Translations under genes and position numbers: made by a program
Origin: DASQUP01 sp035641235
GTDB lineage: Bacteria > Actinomycetota > CADDZG01 > WHSQ01
Length of the DNA: 11,198 bases
Reading direction: 5' to 3'
NCBI GenBank assembly: GCA_035641235.1
Contig: DASQUP010000016.1
Span: 1 to 11,198, forward strand
Shown here: in pieces, positions 1-6,149 of the stretch
Layout: every line of letters starts with the position of its first letter
Numbering within the stretch: the stretch's first letter is position 1
Notes under the pieces: generated by a model
What the model saw: only the letters and a program-made list of their open reading frames with translations
Databases searched by the model: none
What the model was told of the DNA's origin: nothing

Positions 1-1025
1 ATGTTCTCGTAGCGGACTCCGAACTTGCCCTCGATGTACACCCCGGGCTCGATGCTGAAAACGTGACCGACTTGCAAAGGCTGCTCGTTGGCTCCCGTTA
101 GATAGGGAGGTTCGTGGATCTCTAGGCCGAGTCCGTGTCCGGTGCGGTGTATGAAGTACTCGCCGTACCCAGCCTTCGTGATGACATCCCTGGCCGCGCG
201 GTCGACCTCGTTGCACGGCACTCCCGACGCGACTGCAGCAAACGCGGCATCGTAGGCGTCACAAACGATTCCGTACGCCTCCTCGATCTGCGGGTCGAAG
301 TCCTCGGGAAAGTAGATCCGTGTGATGTCCGACCAGTAGCCGTCGACCGAACAACCGGTATCGAGGAGCAGGGGACGATCCGCGGCGATCCGTACATCGC
401 CGCCCATGTAGTGGGGCATCGCGGCTTTGGCTCCGGAGGCAACAAGGATGTACGGCGAGGGTGTGACTCCGAGCGAGAGGTAACGAGCCTGCATTTTGAG
501 CGCCAGCTGTCTCTCTGTAAGCGAGTCCAGGGCGAGGGTACCGACCCACTCCACCACTCCGTCGGTTACCTCCCCCGACTGCTTGATAGCCGCAGCCTCG
601 TCGGCGTCTTTGCGCTCACGAAGTCCGCTGATGACGCCGGGATCCTCGGCAATCTCCAAGCTTGGCATTGCGTTCTTTAGGGCAAAGAGGTGCGCCGCCG
701 GAAGGGAACCTTGAACGTGAAGGGTGGAGACTCCCTTGAGGGCACGCTGCACGGCAGAGTCCGGGCCCTCCCCGTCGTCCCAAACTTCGAACTCGGCGTC
801 CAGAGGGCCGCATTCGTCTCGAAGCATCATCGGGACGACCATGCGGAGTTCCCCCGTGGCGGGGATGACGAGGCCCGTCACGCGCTCCATACCTATGAGG
901 TCCAAACCGGTCAGATACGTCAGCCCGACGGAGGGCTCGATCCACAGTGCCTCGAGTCTGCGCGAGGCCGTCTCTTCCTGCGCCCTTCGGAGGCGGTCGT
1001 GTTGACGTCGAGTAAGTTGACTCAT
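1..1025 (-). CDS. M24B family Xaa-Pro aminopeptidase/dipeptidase (C-terminus cut by window edge)
   Basis: This gene probably encodes a cytosolic dinuclear-metal peptidase that cleaves X-Pro bonds. It reads without a stop from ATG at 1025 to the left edge, giving 341 codons. The N-terminal creatinase-like domain (about residues 1-150) includes WIEPSVGLTYLTGLD. The pita-bread domain follows, from about residue 160. All five M24 metal ligands are visible: D222 in LLLDTG, D233 in YWSDITR, H297 in HRTGHGLGLE, E326 in SIEPGVYI and E340 in VRYEN. H293 and H304 sit at the usual active-site histidine positions. Only a short tail should be missing. An AAAGGAG Shine-Dalgarno (plus-strand 1037-1043) lies 11 nt before the ATG. 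The gene diverges from the PLP enzyme gene across about 150 bp. Within M24B, aminopeptidase P, prolidase and related hydrolases cannot be separated from sequence alone, so family confidence is high and substrate confidence is low. Confidence 0.93.
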   Translation of the reverse strand, partial: MSQLTRRQHDRLRRAQEETASRRLEALWIEPSVGLTYLTGLDLIGMERVTGLVIPATGELRMVVPMMLRDECGPLDAEFEVWDDGEGPDSAVQRALKGVSTLHVQGSLPAAHLFALKNAMPSLEIAEDPGVISGLRERKDADEAAAIKQSGEVTDGVVEWVGTLALDSLTERQLALKMQARYLSLGVTPSPYILVASGAKAAMPHYMGGDVRIAADRPLLLDTGCSVDGYWSDITRIYFPEDFDPQIEEAYGIVCDAYDAAFAAVASGVPCNEVDRAARDVITKAGYGEYFIHRTGHGLGLEIHEPPYLTGANEQPLQVGHVFSIEPGVYIEGKFGVRYEN

Positions 1026-1176
1026 GAGTCGGCCAGCTCCTTTCGTAGTGCTGTGCAGAAAATTAAACGGAGCGGATGATCAAACTCGGAGAGCCTTGCG
1101 CGACTAAGCCGCCGACGACAGCGGCTCGATCGCACAAACGTCCAGATGAAGTTACAGGGCTAAGGAGGTATGGACC
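1026..1176. promoter_or_regulatory. Divergent intergenic region between peptidase and PLP-enzyme genes
   Basis: This 151-bp gap must hold the promoters for both divergent genes, but no convincing -35/-10 pair is visible on either strand. It contains a small inverted repeat, AGCCGC (1107-1112) and GCGGCT (1121-1126), around an 8-nt loop. It also has an AT-richer patch near 1059-1085. Strong ribosome binding sites lie at both ends: AAAGGAG on the minus strand and AAGGAGG at 1162-1168 on the plus strand. No riboswitch fold was recognised. Confidence 0.4.
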
Positions 1177-2370
1177 ATGGATCCAGCAGGGCTATCGCGA
1201 GAGACGCTCGTAGCCCAGGCCCTCGGCGGCGTCGATCCGGTGTCGGGAGGGCTCGCCCCGGTCATCAACCTGTCGACGAACTACGAACAGAAAACTGACG
1301 GCTCCTACCATCAAGACCGCGTCTACACGCGGGCGGACAACCCGACCTACGAGGACGCCGAAGCGCTCATCGCAGCCCTGGAGGGCGCCGGGTGCGCCTG
1401 TGCGCTGTTCTCCTCCGGGATGGCTGCCTCAACCGCGGTTTTCCAGTCGCTCTTGCCCGGCGATCACGTCCTCGTAGGCAGGGTCCTTTACTGGGGCGTG
1501 CGGAAGTGGCTGGCCGAGTTCGGGCTCGCATGGGGTCTGGACGTGGAGTTCGTCGACACAACGGACCTTGGGGCCGTGGAGTCCGCCATCCGACCGGGGC
1601 ACACTCGGTTGGTGTGGCTGGAGACTCCGGCGAACCCCACATGGGAGATCACCGATCTCGACGCCGTGTTCCGCATCGCCCATGCCGCCGGCGCGCGGGT
1701 CGCCGTGGACAACACGGTGGCCACTCCCGTTCTTACCAGGCCCATTGAGCTGGGAGCCGACCTCGTCGTCCACTCGGCCTCCAAGTACTTGAACGGCCAC
1801 AGCGACGTCCTCGCCGGAGCGGTCCTGACCGCGCGCCCGGACCCGTTTTGGGAGCGGATCCGTTCGTGGCGCCGAAACGCCGGCGCGGTTCCAGGTCCTC
1901 TCGAGGCGTGGCTCTTGGTGAGGGGCATGAGGACCCTGTTCCTGCGGGTTCGCCGAGCGTCCGAGAGCGCCATGAGCATCGCTCGCCACTACGACGGGCA
2001 CCCGGCCATGAAGGCCGTGCTCTACCCGGGGCTCCCGTCGCATCCGGGCCATGAGATTGCGGCCCGCCAGATGAGCGGCGGGTTCGGGGGCATGCTTTCG
2101 ATCAGGCTGGCGGGGGGATTCGATCAGGCCATGGCCCTTCTCGCTGCGGTTCGGGTGTTCAAGCGCGCCACGTCTCTCGGCGGAGTCGAGAGCCTCATCG
2201 AGCACCGGGGAATCATGGAGGGGCCGTCCTCCCCCGTCCCCGACGATCTGCTGCGCCTGTCCATCGGAATCGAGGATCCCGGGGATCTGGTGGCCGACCT
2301 GGACCGGGCGCTCGCTGAGGCGGGGGGGATGGTCGCACCCGCTCCAGGCAAGACATCACTTTCGGGCTAG
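1177..2370 (+). CDS. PLP-dependent cystathionine gamma-synthase/lyase family enzyme
   Basis: This is a 397-aa fold-type I PLP enzyme of the Cys/Met metabolism family, cytosolic and normally tetrameric. Family features appear in order. YTRADNPTYEDAE at residues 50-62 supplies the Tyr and Arg that bind the neighbouring subunit's cofactor phosphate. SSGMAAS is the phosphate loop. LETPANP follows. D178 in VDNT contacts the pyridine nitrogen. K203 in HSASKYLNGHSD is the Schiff-base lysine. The C-terminal domain has SLGGVESLIEHR and the substrate-carboxylate Arg in LLRLSIGIED. The usual YGGTYR active-site loop reads LYWGVRKWL, so substrate choice may differ from standard MetB or MetC enzymes. Members include cystathionine gamma-synthase, gamma-lyase, methionine gamma-lyase and O-acyl-homoserine sulfhydrylase; sequence alone does not decide between them. 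The start is supported by AAGGAGG 8 nt upstream. It is the first gene of a three-gene operon, with the NifU-like gene starting 13 nt after its stop. Confidence 0.93.
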   Translation: MDPAGLSRETLVAQALGGVDPVSGGLAPVINLSTNYEQKTDGSYHQDRVYTRADNPTYEDAEALIAALEGAGCACALFSSGMAASTAVFQSLLPGDHVLVGRVLYWGVRKWLAEFGLAWGLDVEFVDTTDLGAVESAIRPGHTRLVWLETPANPTWEITDLDAVFRIAHAAGARVAVDNTVATPVLTRPIELGADLVVHSASKYLNGHSDVLAGAVLTARPDPFWERIRSWRRNAGAVPGPLEAWLLVRGMRTLFLRVRRASESAMSIARHYDGHPAMKAVLYPGLPSHPGHEIAARQMSGGFGGMLSIRLAGGFDQAMALLAAVRVFKRATSLGGVESLIEHRGIMEGPSSPVPDDLLRLSIGIEDPGDLVADLDRALAEAGGMVAPAPGKTSLSG

Positions 2371-2383
2371 GGGGCGCGAAGCG

Positions 2384-2911
2384 ATGGGCCTTGCCGAGGA
2401 GGTGACTGCTGCGCTCGAGCGCAGTGTCCTCCCGTCCGTGATCGCTCGTGGGGGAAATCTGCGGGTCCTTGCCGTCGAGAACGGGGTGTTGACGCTTGAG
2501 ATGACCGGGTCCCCCGGCGCGGCTCTTCCGCTGCTCCCGCGCCTGGAGGCGATGGTCCGCGCCGCGGCCCCGGAGATCACAGAGGTCCGTGTTGTGGAAC
2601 CGGGAGGGAACCCGCTCGGAGGAGAGGTAGGTGGCGGCGACCTCGGCGAACGTGTTCGCCGGGTTCTCGACGACGAGGTCAACCCGACCATCTCCGCTCA
2701 CCGAGGGCGCGTCGCCTTGGTCGGTGTCGAGCACGGCTGGGTCCACATCCGTATGGAGGGAGGCTGCCAGGGCTGCAGCCTGGCCGAGGTGACACTCCGC
2801 CAAGGCATCGAGCCGATGCTTCGGGCCCGGATTCCGGAGATGGTCGGGTTGATGGATGTCACCGACCATGGTGCAGGGACGGACCCCTACTTCTCGCCCG
2901 CCAAGCGATGA
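2384..2911 (+). CDS. Tandem NifU-type protein, first domain lacking CxxC
   Basis: This 175-aa protein appears to hold two copies of the NifU C-terminal (Nfu) domain. The second copy, about residues 86-162, is canonical: LGERVRRVLDDEVNPTI, a hydrophobic beta stretch, then GGCQGC (C128 and C131) and a helix ending in IPEM. In Nfu proteins this CxxC pair binds a [4Fe-4S] cluster, usually bridging a dimer, and passes it to client enzymes. The first copy, about residues 5-72, follows the same layout (VTAALERSVLPSVIARGGNL, GVLTLEM, then GSPGAALPLL and APEI) but has Ser/Ala where the cysteines should be. It therefore cannot bind a cluster and may instead bind partners. Plant plastid Nfu proteins also pair a functional and a degenerate domain, but there the degenerate one comes second. 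The gene lies 13 nt after the PLP enzyme and overlaps the next start by 4 nt (ATGA), which implies co-translation. The client protein is unknown. Confidence 0.85.
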   Translation: MGLAEEVTAALERSVLPSVIARGGNLRVLAVENGVLTLEMTGSPGAALPLLPRLEAMVRAAAPEITEVRVVEPGGNPLGGEVGGGDLGERVRRVLDDEVNPTISAHRGRVALVGVEHGWVHIRMEGGCQGCSLAEVTLRQGIEPMLRARIPEMVGLMDVTDHGAGTDPYFSPAKR

Positions 2912-4164
2912 GGCTCGGTGAGGCAGTAAGCACAAACTTGACGGGAGCTCGGGTGCTGCTGCTGATCCCCGCCGAAACTTACAGAGCCACGGACTTCATC
3001 GGGGCCGCGAACCGGATGGGACTCGAACTCGTCGTGGGCAGCGACGGAGCGCTGCCCCTCGGCGATCGCCCGGTGGTGCGGCTCGTTCCCGACGATGTGG
3101 GGGGAAGCGCCGACCGGCTCGCGTCAAGCGCGGGGAGGTTTGACGCCGTCGTTGGCGTGGACACCACAATGCTCGTGCCGGCGGCCGCGGTGGCGGCCCG
3201 GCTGGGTCTGCCGCACAATCCCATCCGTTCCGTTGAGGCCGCAATGGACAAAGCCGAGCAGCGCCGCGTGTGGGCCGCGGCGCGAGTCCCGCAGCCGGAA
3301 TTCCGGGTCGTGCCGGCCGAGGCTCCAGATGATGCAGTGATCCTGGCTGCGGCCGAGGTCGGGTTTCCCTGCGTGGTCAAGGCCGTTTCGCTTAGCGGGA
3401 GCCAGGGCGTTCTGCGGGCTGACGACCAGACCGCGGCGGCTGCCGCTGCGGAGACGATCCGGCGCGTGCTGATGGACGCGGGACGCCCCGAAACCGAACC
3501 GCTGCTCGTCGAGGAATACGTGCCGGGCCCGGAGGTGAGCATCGACGGCCTCCTCACCGATGATTCCTTCACGGTTACGGCCGTGTTCGACAAGCCGGAC
3601 ACGCCTGACGGGCCCACTTTCGAGGAGACGTTGCTCGTGACCCCGTCCCGTCTGCCGGAGCCGGCGCTTGACGCACTAGTCGACACTGCACGGGAAGCCG
3701 CCCGCGCCTTGGGTCTCCGATACGGTCCCATCCACGCCGAGCTACGCATGGACAATCGTGTCGGCGAGATAGCACCGACCATGCTCGAGTTGGCAGCTCG
3801 TTCAATCGGTGGCCTGTGCTCGCGAACGCTCCGGTTTCTGGACGGAGTGAGCCTTGAGGAGAAGGTGCTGGCCAATGCGCTGGGGCGCCCCGTTTCAACT
3901 CCGGAAGTCGCGCGGCCCTCGGGTGTGCTGATGCTCTATCCGGAGCGTCCCGGCACGCTCCGGGCGGTCGAGGGCAGGTCCGAGGCTGCAGCTGTACCCG
4001 GGATCACCGGGCTTTCGATAACCATCGCGGTGGGCCGGCGAGTTCGTTCCTTGCCGGAGGGAGATCGATACCTCGGCTTCATCTTCGCTGAGGGCGACAC
4101 GCACGAGGCGGTGGCGGCAGCGCTGCACGAGGCCCGCGACCGGCTGCGCGTCGTAATCGATTGA
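2908..4164 (+). CDS. ATP-grasp carboxylate-amine ligase (L-amino acid ligase-like)
   Basis: This 418-aa soluble enzyme probably activates a carboxylate as an acyl phosphate and joins it to an amine. The N-terminal Rossmann-like domain (about 14-110) starts ARVLLLIPAETYRATDFIGAANRMG. The ATP-grasp core has MDKAEQRRVW, the ATP-binding K158 in PCVVKAVSLSGSQGV, LLVEEYVPGPEVSIDG, and a metal-binding section with GPIHAELRMD followed by GEIAPTMLELAARSIGG. The C-terminal domain (about 335-418), with PSGVLMLYPERPGTL and PEGDRYLGFIFAEG, resembles the C-terminal domain of BacD-like L-amino acid ligases that make dipeptides. The metal-site wording LELAARSIGG differs from the common EINAR form but fits ATP-grasp acidic and polar ligands. 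The ATG sits inside the ATGA overlap with the NifU gene and has no clear Shine-Dalgarno, so translational coupling is likely. The substrates are not known; dipeptide formation or ligation to a cofactor precursor are both possible. Confidence 0.88.
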   Translation: MRLGEAVSTNLTGARVLLLIPAETYRATDFIGAANRMGLELVVGSDGALPLGDRPVVRLVPDDVGGSADRLASSAGRFDAVVGVDTTMLVPAAAVAARLGLPHNPIRSVEAAMDKAEQRRVWAAARVPQPEFRVVPAEAPDDAVILAAAEVGFPCVVKAVSLSGSQGVLRADDQTAAAAAAETIRRVLMDAGRPETEPLLVEEYVPGPEVSIDGLLTDDSFTVTAVFDKPDTPDGPTFEETLLVTPSRLPEPALDALVDTAREAARALGLRYGPIHAELRMDNRVGEIAPTMLELAARSIGGLCSRTLRFLDGVSLEEKVLANALGRPVSTPEVARPSGVLMLYPERPGTLRAVEGRSEAAAVPGITGLSITIAVGRRVRSLPEGDRYLGFIFAEGDTHEAVAAALHEARDRLRVVID

Positions 4165-4255
4165 CAAGCCACGAAATAGGGAGCCTTCCCCATCCTTTCG
4201 GGCCCCAAATCCCGCATGCTTCGCTTGTTAATCCCGAGAAGAAAGAGGGGCCGCC
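4165..4255 (+). promoter_or_regulatory. Gap between ligase operon and methyltransferase gene
   Basis: This gap is 91 bp. A TTGACA sequence (4161-4166) overlaps the ligase stop codon, but no matching -10 lies at the right distance, so a promoter is not proven. A purine-rich ribosome binding site (AGAGGGG) lies about 6 nt before the ATG at 4256. No U-tract terminator is visible, so read-through from the upstream operon remains possible. Confidence 0.3.
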
Positions 4256-5353
4256 ATGGGTCAGGCCGTTGGGCAGCAATCTGTTGAGGAACAGTCGGGT
4301 GAGTTCGTGGAGCGGATGTTCGAATCTTTGGTGGGTGCGGTCAATCTGTTCTCGATCGACCTCGGCCGCAGGCTGGGTTTGTACGAAGCTCTGGCCCCGG
4401 GCCCCGCGACATCCGGCGAGCTGGCAGAGCGCGCCGGCTGCGATGAACGTTACGTGCGCGAATGGCTCGAGCACCAAGCGGTTGTAGGAGTCATTGAGCC
4501 GGACGAGCCTGCGGCCGGGGACCACGAGCGTCGTTATTCGATCCCCGACGCGCACCGGGAGTCACTGCTGGACCCGGACAGCCTTTTGTTCGTCGGCGGA
4601 TTGGCGTACGCCGCGACCGCGCTTGCACGACCGGTGGAATGGCTGGTGGAGGCCTTCCGGACAGGCGATGGCGTGCCCTACAGCCGCTATGGCCGAGAGG
4701 GAGTCGAAGTGCAGGACGCGTTGACCCGCCCGGCGTTTGCGCGGCTGCTCACTACGGAATGGGTGCCTGCCCTCCCCGAGCTGGAGGCACGGCTTTTAGA
4801 AGCGCCCGCGGCCCGGGTGGCCGACATCGCCTGTGGGGTAGGGCGAGCCGCGATCGCACTCGCTCAGCGGTATCCCGAGATCACGGTCGACGGTTTCGAT
4901 TTCGACGAGAGCTCGATCGACCTGGCTCGGAAGCACGCGGCGGAGGCAGGCGTTGCCGATCGCGTGCGCTTCGAATCGAAAGATGCAAGCGACGCATCGA
5001 TAACCGGTGAATACGACCTCATTACGATCTTCGAAGCGGTCCACGACATGTCTCGTCCCGTCGCGGTGCTCGCGGCGGCCCGGCGGCTCCTTGCCCCCGA
5101 AGGATGGCTGATCGTGGCCGACGAGAAGACGGGCGACAGTTTCGCCGAACCCGGCCCGTTCGATGGATTCTTGTATGGCGTGAGCGTGCTCTGGTGTCTG
5201 CCCCAATCGCGCTCCGAACAGCCGTCTGAGGCGATTGGAGCCGCGATCCGGTCGTCCAAGGTGGAGTCGCTCGCTCAGAGCGCGGGATTCTCCAAGACCG
5301 AGATTGCACCGATTGAGTACGACTTCTGGCGCTTCTACCGTCTGATCCCCTGA
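4256..5353 (+). CDS. Winged-helix plus class I SAM-dependent methyltransferase
   Basis: This 365-aa cytosolic methyltransferase has two parts. The N-terminal 100 or so residues form a winged-helix-like domain (LGRRLGLYEALAPGPATSGELAERAGCDERYVREWLEHQAVVG is split here only for description: helix, ELAERAGCDERYVREWL, then a wing with RRYSIPD). The C-terminal Rossmann fold has SAM motif I, VADIACGVGR (residues 188-197), the acidic loop DGFDFDESS that should bind the ribose, DLITIFEAVHD as motif IV, and LLAPEGWLIVADE as the strand 5 region. This architecture matches the mycobacterial Rv2258c type and is related to small-molecule O-methyltransferases, which use the winged helix for dimerisation. 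The methyl acceptor cannot be predicted. The start is supported by AGAGGGG just upstream. The VOC gene follows after 99 bp on the same strand, and a perfect 15-bp dyad begins on the last base of the stop codon. Confidence 0.87.
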   Translation: MGQAVGQQSVEEQSGEFVERMFESLVGAVNLFSIDLGRRLGLYEALAPGPATSGELAERAGCDERYVREWLEHQAVVGVIEPDEPAAGDHERRYSIPDAHRESLLDPDSLLFVGGLAYAATALARPVEWLVEAFRTGDGVPYSRYGREGVEVQDALTRPAFARLLTTEWVPALPELEARLLEAPAARVADIACGVGRAAIALAQRYPEITVDGFDFDESSIDLARKHAAEAGVADRVRFESKDASDASITGEYDLITIFEAVHDMSRPVAVLAAARRLLAPEGWLIVADEKTGDSFAEPGPFDGFLYGVSVLWCLPQSRSEQPSEAIGAAIRSSKVESLAQSAGFSKTEIAPIEYDFWRFYRLIP

Positions 5354-5367
5354 CCGATCGGATCGGT
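5353..5367. repeat. Perfect 15-bp dyad after the methyltransferase stop
   Basis: ACCGATC (5353-5359), a central G, and GATCGGT (5361-5367) form a perfect inverted repeat that begins in the stop codon. The centre is too tight for a good RNA loop and there is no U-tract, so an operator is more likely than a terminator if it has any function. A second perfect palindrome, CGGCCATGGCCG, lies at 5393-5404 in the same gap. Confidence 0.4.
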
Positions 5368-5452
5368 GCAACTGAGGCAGAAATTCGAGCGGCGGCCATG
5401 GCCGGCCAATGTGCAGAGAAACCAGGGACACTACTTCGAGGGAGAGGATGAG

Positions 5453-5857
5453 ATGACACTGTTGAGTGAATTCCCGGTCTACGCGGTTTTGCCCTGCTCG
5501 GACTACGACCGAGTTCGCCGGTGGTACGAGGAGAAGCTCGGCATGAAGCCGGACATGGAAGAGATGGGGAACCTCTGGTACCGATGTGCAGGTGGGACCT
5601 GGTTCATTATCACCAAGAGCCAGTACGCGGGAACGGCCCAGAACACCGCGGCCGGGTTCACCGTGAACGGGATCGAGTCTCTAATGGATGACCTGCGCAC
5701 GCGCGGCGTGGAGTTCCTCGAATACGACATGGGAGAAGCGGGCAAGACGCAAGACGGGCTTCTGGTCTTCGGTGAGTACAAGGTCGCCTGGCTTAAGGAC
5801 AGCGAGGGAAACATCATAGAACTGAGTCAGGTGCCTTCCCCACCCACATCCCGGTAG
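5453..5857 (+). CDS. VOC superfamily (glyoxalase/bleomycin-resistance fold) protein
   Basis: This 134-aa single-domain vicinal-oxygen-chelate protein has two beta-alpha-beta-beta-beta modules. The first opens with FPVYAVLPCSDYDRVRRWYEEKLGMKP, which is the typical first strand and helix (quoted as YAVLPCSDYDRVRRWYEEKL within that span). The second runs through GFTVNGIESLMDDLRTRGVEF and ends KVAWLKDSEGNIIELSQ, whose final Glu occupies the usual metal-ligand position. Such proteins act as homodimers and may be glyoxalases, dioxygenases, isomerases or drug-binding resistance proteins; nothing here selects one. The ATG at 5453 was chosen because it follows GGGAGAGG closely and begins the conserved fold. 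The same frame is open back to an ATG at 5366, but the 29 extra residues resemble no VOC extension and lack a ribosome binding site. The gene follows the methyltransferase and may be co-transcribed with it. The stop is immediately followed by a second TAG. Confidence 0.85.
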   Translation: MTLLSEFPVYAVLPCSDYDRVRRWYEEKLGMKPDMEEMGNLWYRCAGGTWFIITKSQYAGTAQNTAAGFTVNGIESLMDDLRTRGVEFLEYDMGEAGKTQDGLLVFGEYKVAWLKDSEGNIIELSQVPSPPTSR

Positions 5858-5941
5858 TAGCGGCCGGCCCGGACCTGACAAGTCGGAGAGGCGAAGACCC
5901 CAGCGCCAACAAATGGCGGAACACTGTCACCAGGCGAGATG

Positions 5942-5966
5942 CTTTTTGCCATCTGATGGCATAAAG
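5942..5966. repeat. 25-bp near-perfect palindrome, operator or weak terminator
   Basis: CTTTTTGCCATC and GATGGCATAAAG flank a single central T, and 11 of 12 arm positions are complementary. As RNA it would form a 10-position stem with a five-base loop, with T-rich sequence downstream (TCTCTCTTTT), so it could end transcription of the VOC gene. As DNA it looks like a homodimer operator about 50 bp upstream of the proposed helicase -10. Both readings are possible. Confidence 0.5.
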
Positions 5967-6030
5967 AATCTCTCTTTTCAGGTTTCTTCTCTCTTGTAGG
6001 GAATAACCGGCTATAGTTTTGACTTGTAGC

Positions 6031-6061
6031 ACCTGAAGGGCGCAGCATGCGCTCGTGAGGT
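6031..6061 (+). ncRNA. Predicted stem-loop in the helicase mRNA leader
   Basis: The RNA can pair ACCT (6031-6034) with AGGT (6058-6061), and GGGCGCA (6038-6044) with TGCGCTC (6048-6054, one G-U pair). A symmetrical 3x3 internal loop separates the two helices, and a GCA loop caps the hairpin. It lies between the proposed promoter and the ribosome binding site. No known Rfam family was recognised by eye, so a regulatory role is only inferred. Confidence 0.4.
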
Positions 6062-6149
6062 CTTTCTCCCTGTTCCCCTTGCGGTGGTCTTGGGTTGGTC
6101 GATCTCCCGTGACCGGTAGCGGTTCTACCGAAGCAAGGAGTTGAACAGG

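Larger units (their letters stand above)
5858..6149 (+). promoter_or_regulatory. Long leader and promoter region of the DEAD-box helicase
   Basis: This 292-bp region is non-coding as far as can be seen. In order it holds a 25-bp near-palindrome (5942-5966), an AT- and pyrimidine-rich stretch (5967-6000), a possible -10 TATAGT (6012-6017) without a clear -35, a stem-loop (6031-6061) and a pyrimidine-rich run (6061-6080). The ribosome binding site AAGGAG (6135-6140) closes it. If TATAGT is used, the leader would be about 125 nt, which resembles the long leaders of cold-induced RNA helicase and Csp mRNAs. Control by temperature or by translation is inferred, not shown. Confidence 0.45.

Noticed and set aside
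1026..1176. SAM or other sulfur-related riboswitch before the PLP enzyme
   Set aside because: Only one small 6-bp hairpin is visible, and no conserved riboswitch core or terminator was found.
1429..2205. A 258-codon minus-strand frame opposite the PLP enzyme gene
   Set aside because: It shows no recognisable family, and the plus strand holds all cofactor-binding residues of a PLP enzyme.
2979..3875. A 298-codon minus-strand frame opposite the ATP-grasp gene
   Set aside because: The translation is a low-complexity Ser/Arg/Thr/Ala sequence without motifs, whereas the plus strand gives a full ATP-grasp enzyme.
4161..4190. Promoter with TTGACA at the ligase stop codon
   Set aside because: No -10-like hexamer occurs 16-18 nt downstream.
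5366..5452. N-terminal extension of the VOC protein from an ATG at 5366
   Set aside because: The extension has no ribosome binding site and no family similarity; ATG 5453 has a purine-rich site and begins at the conserved first strand.
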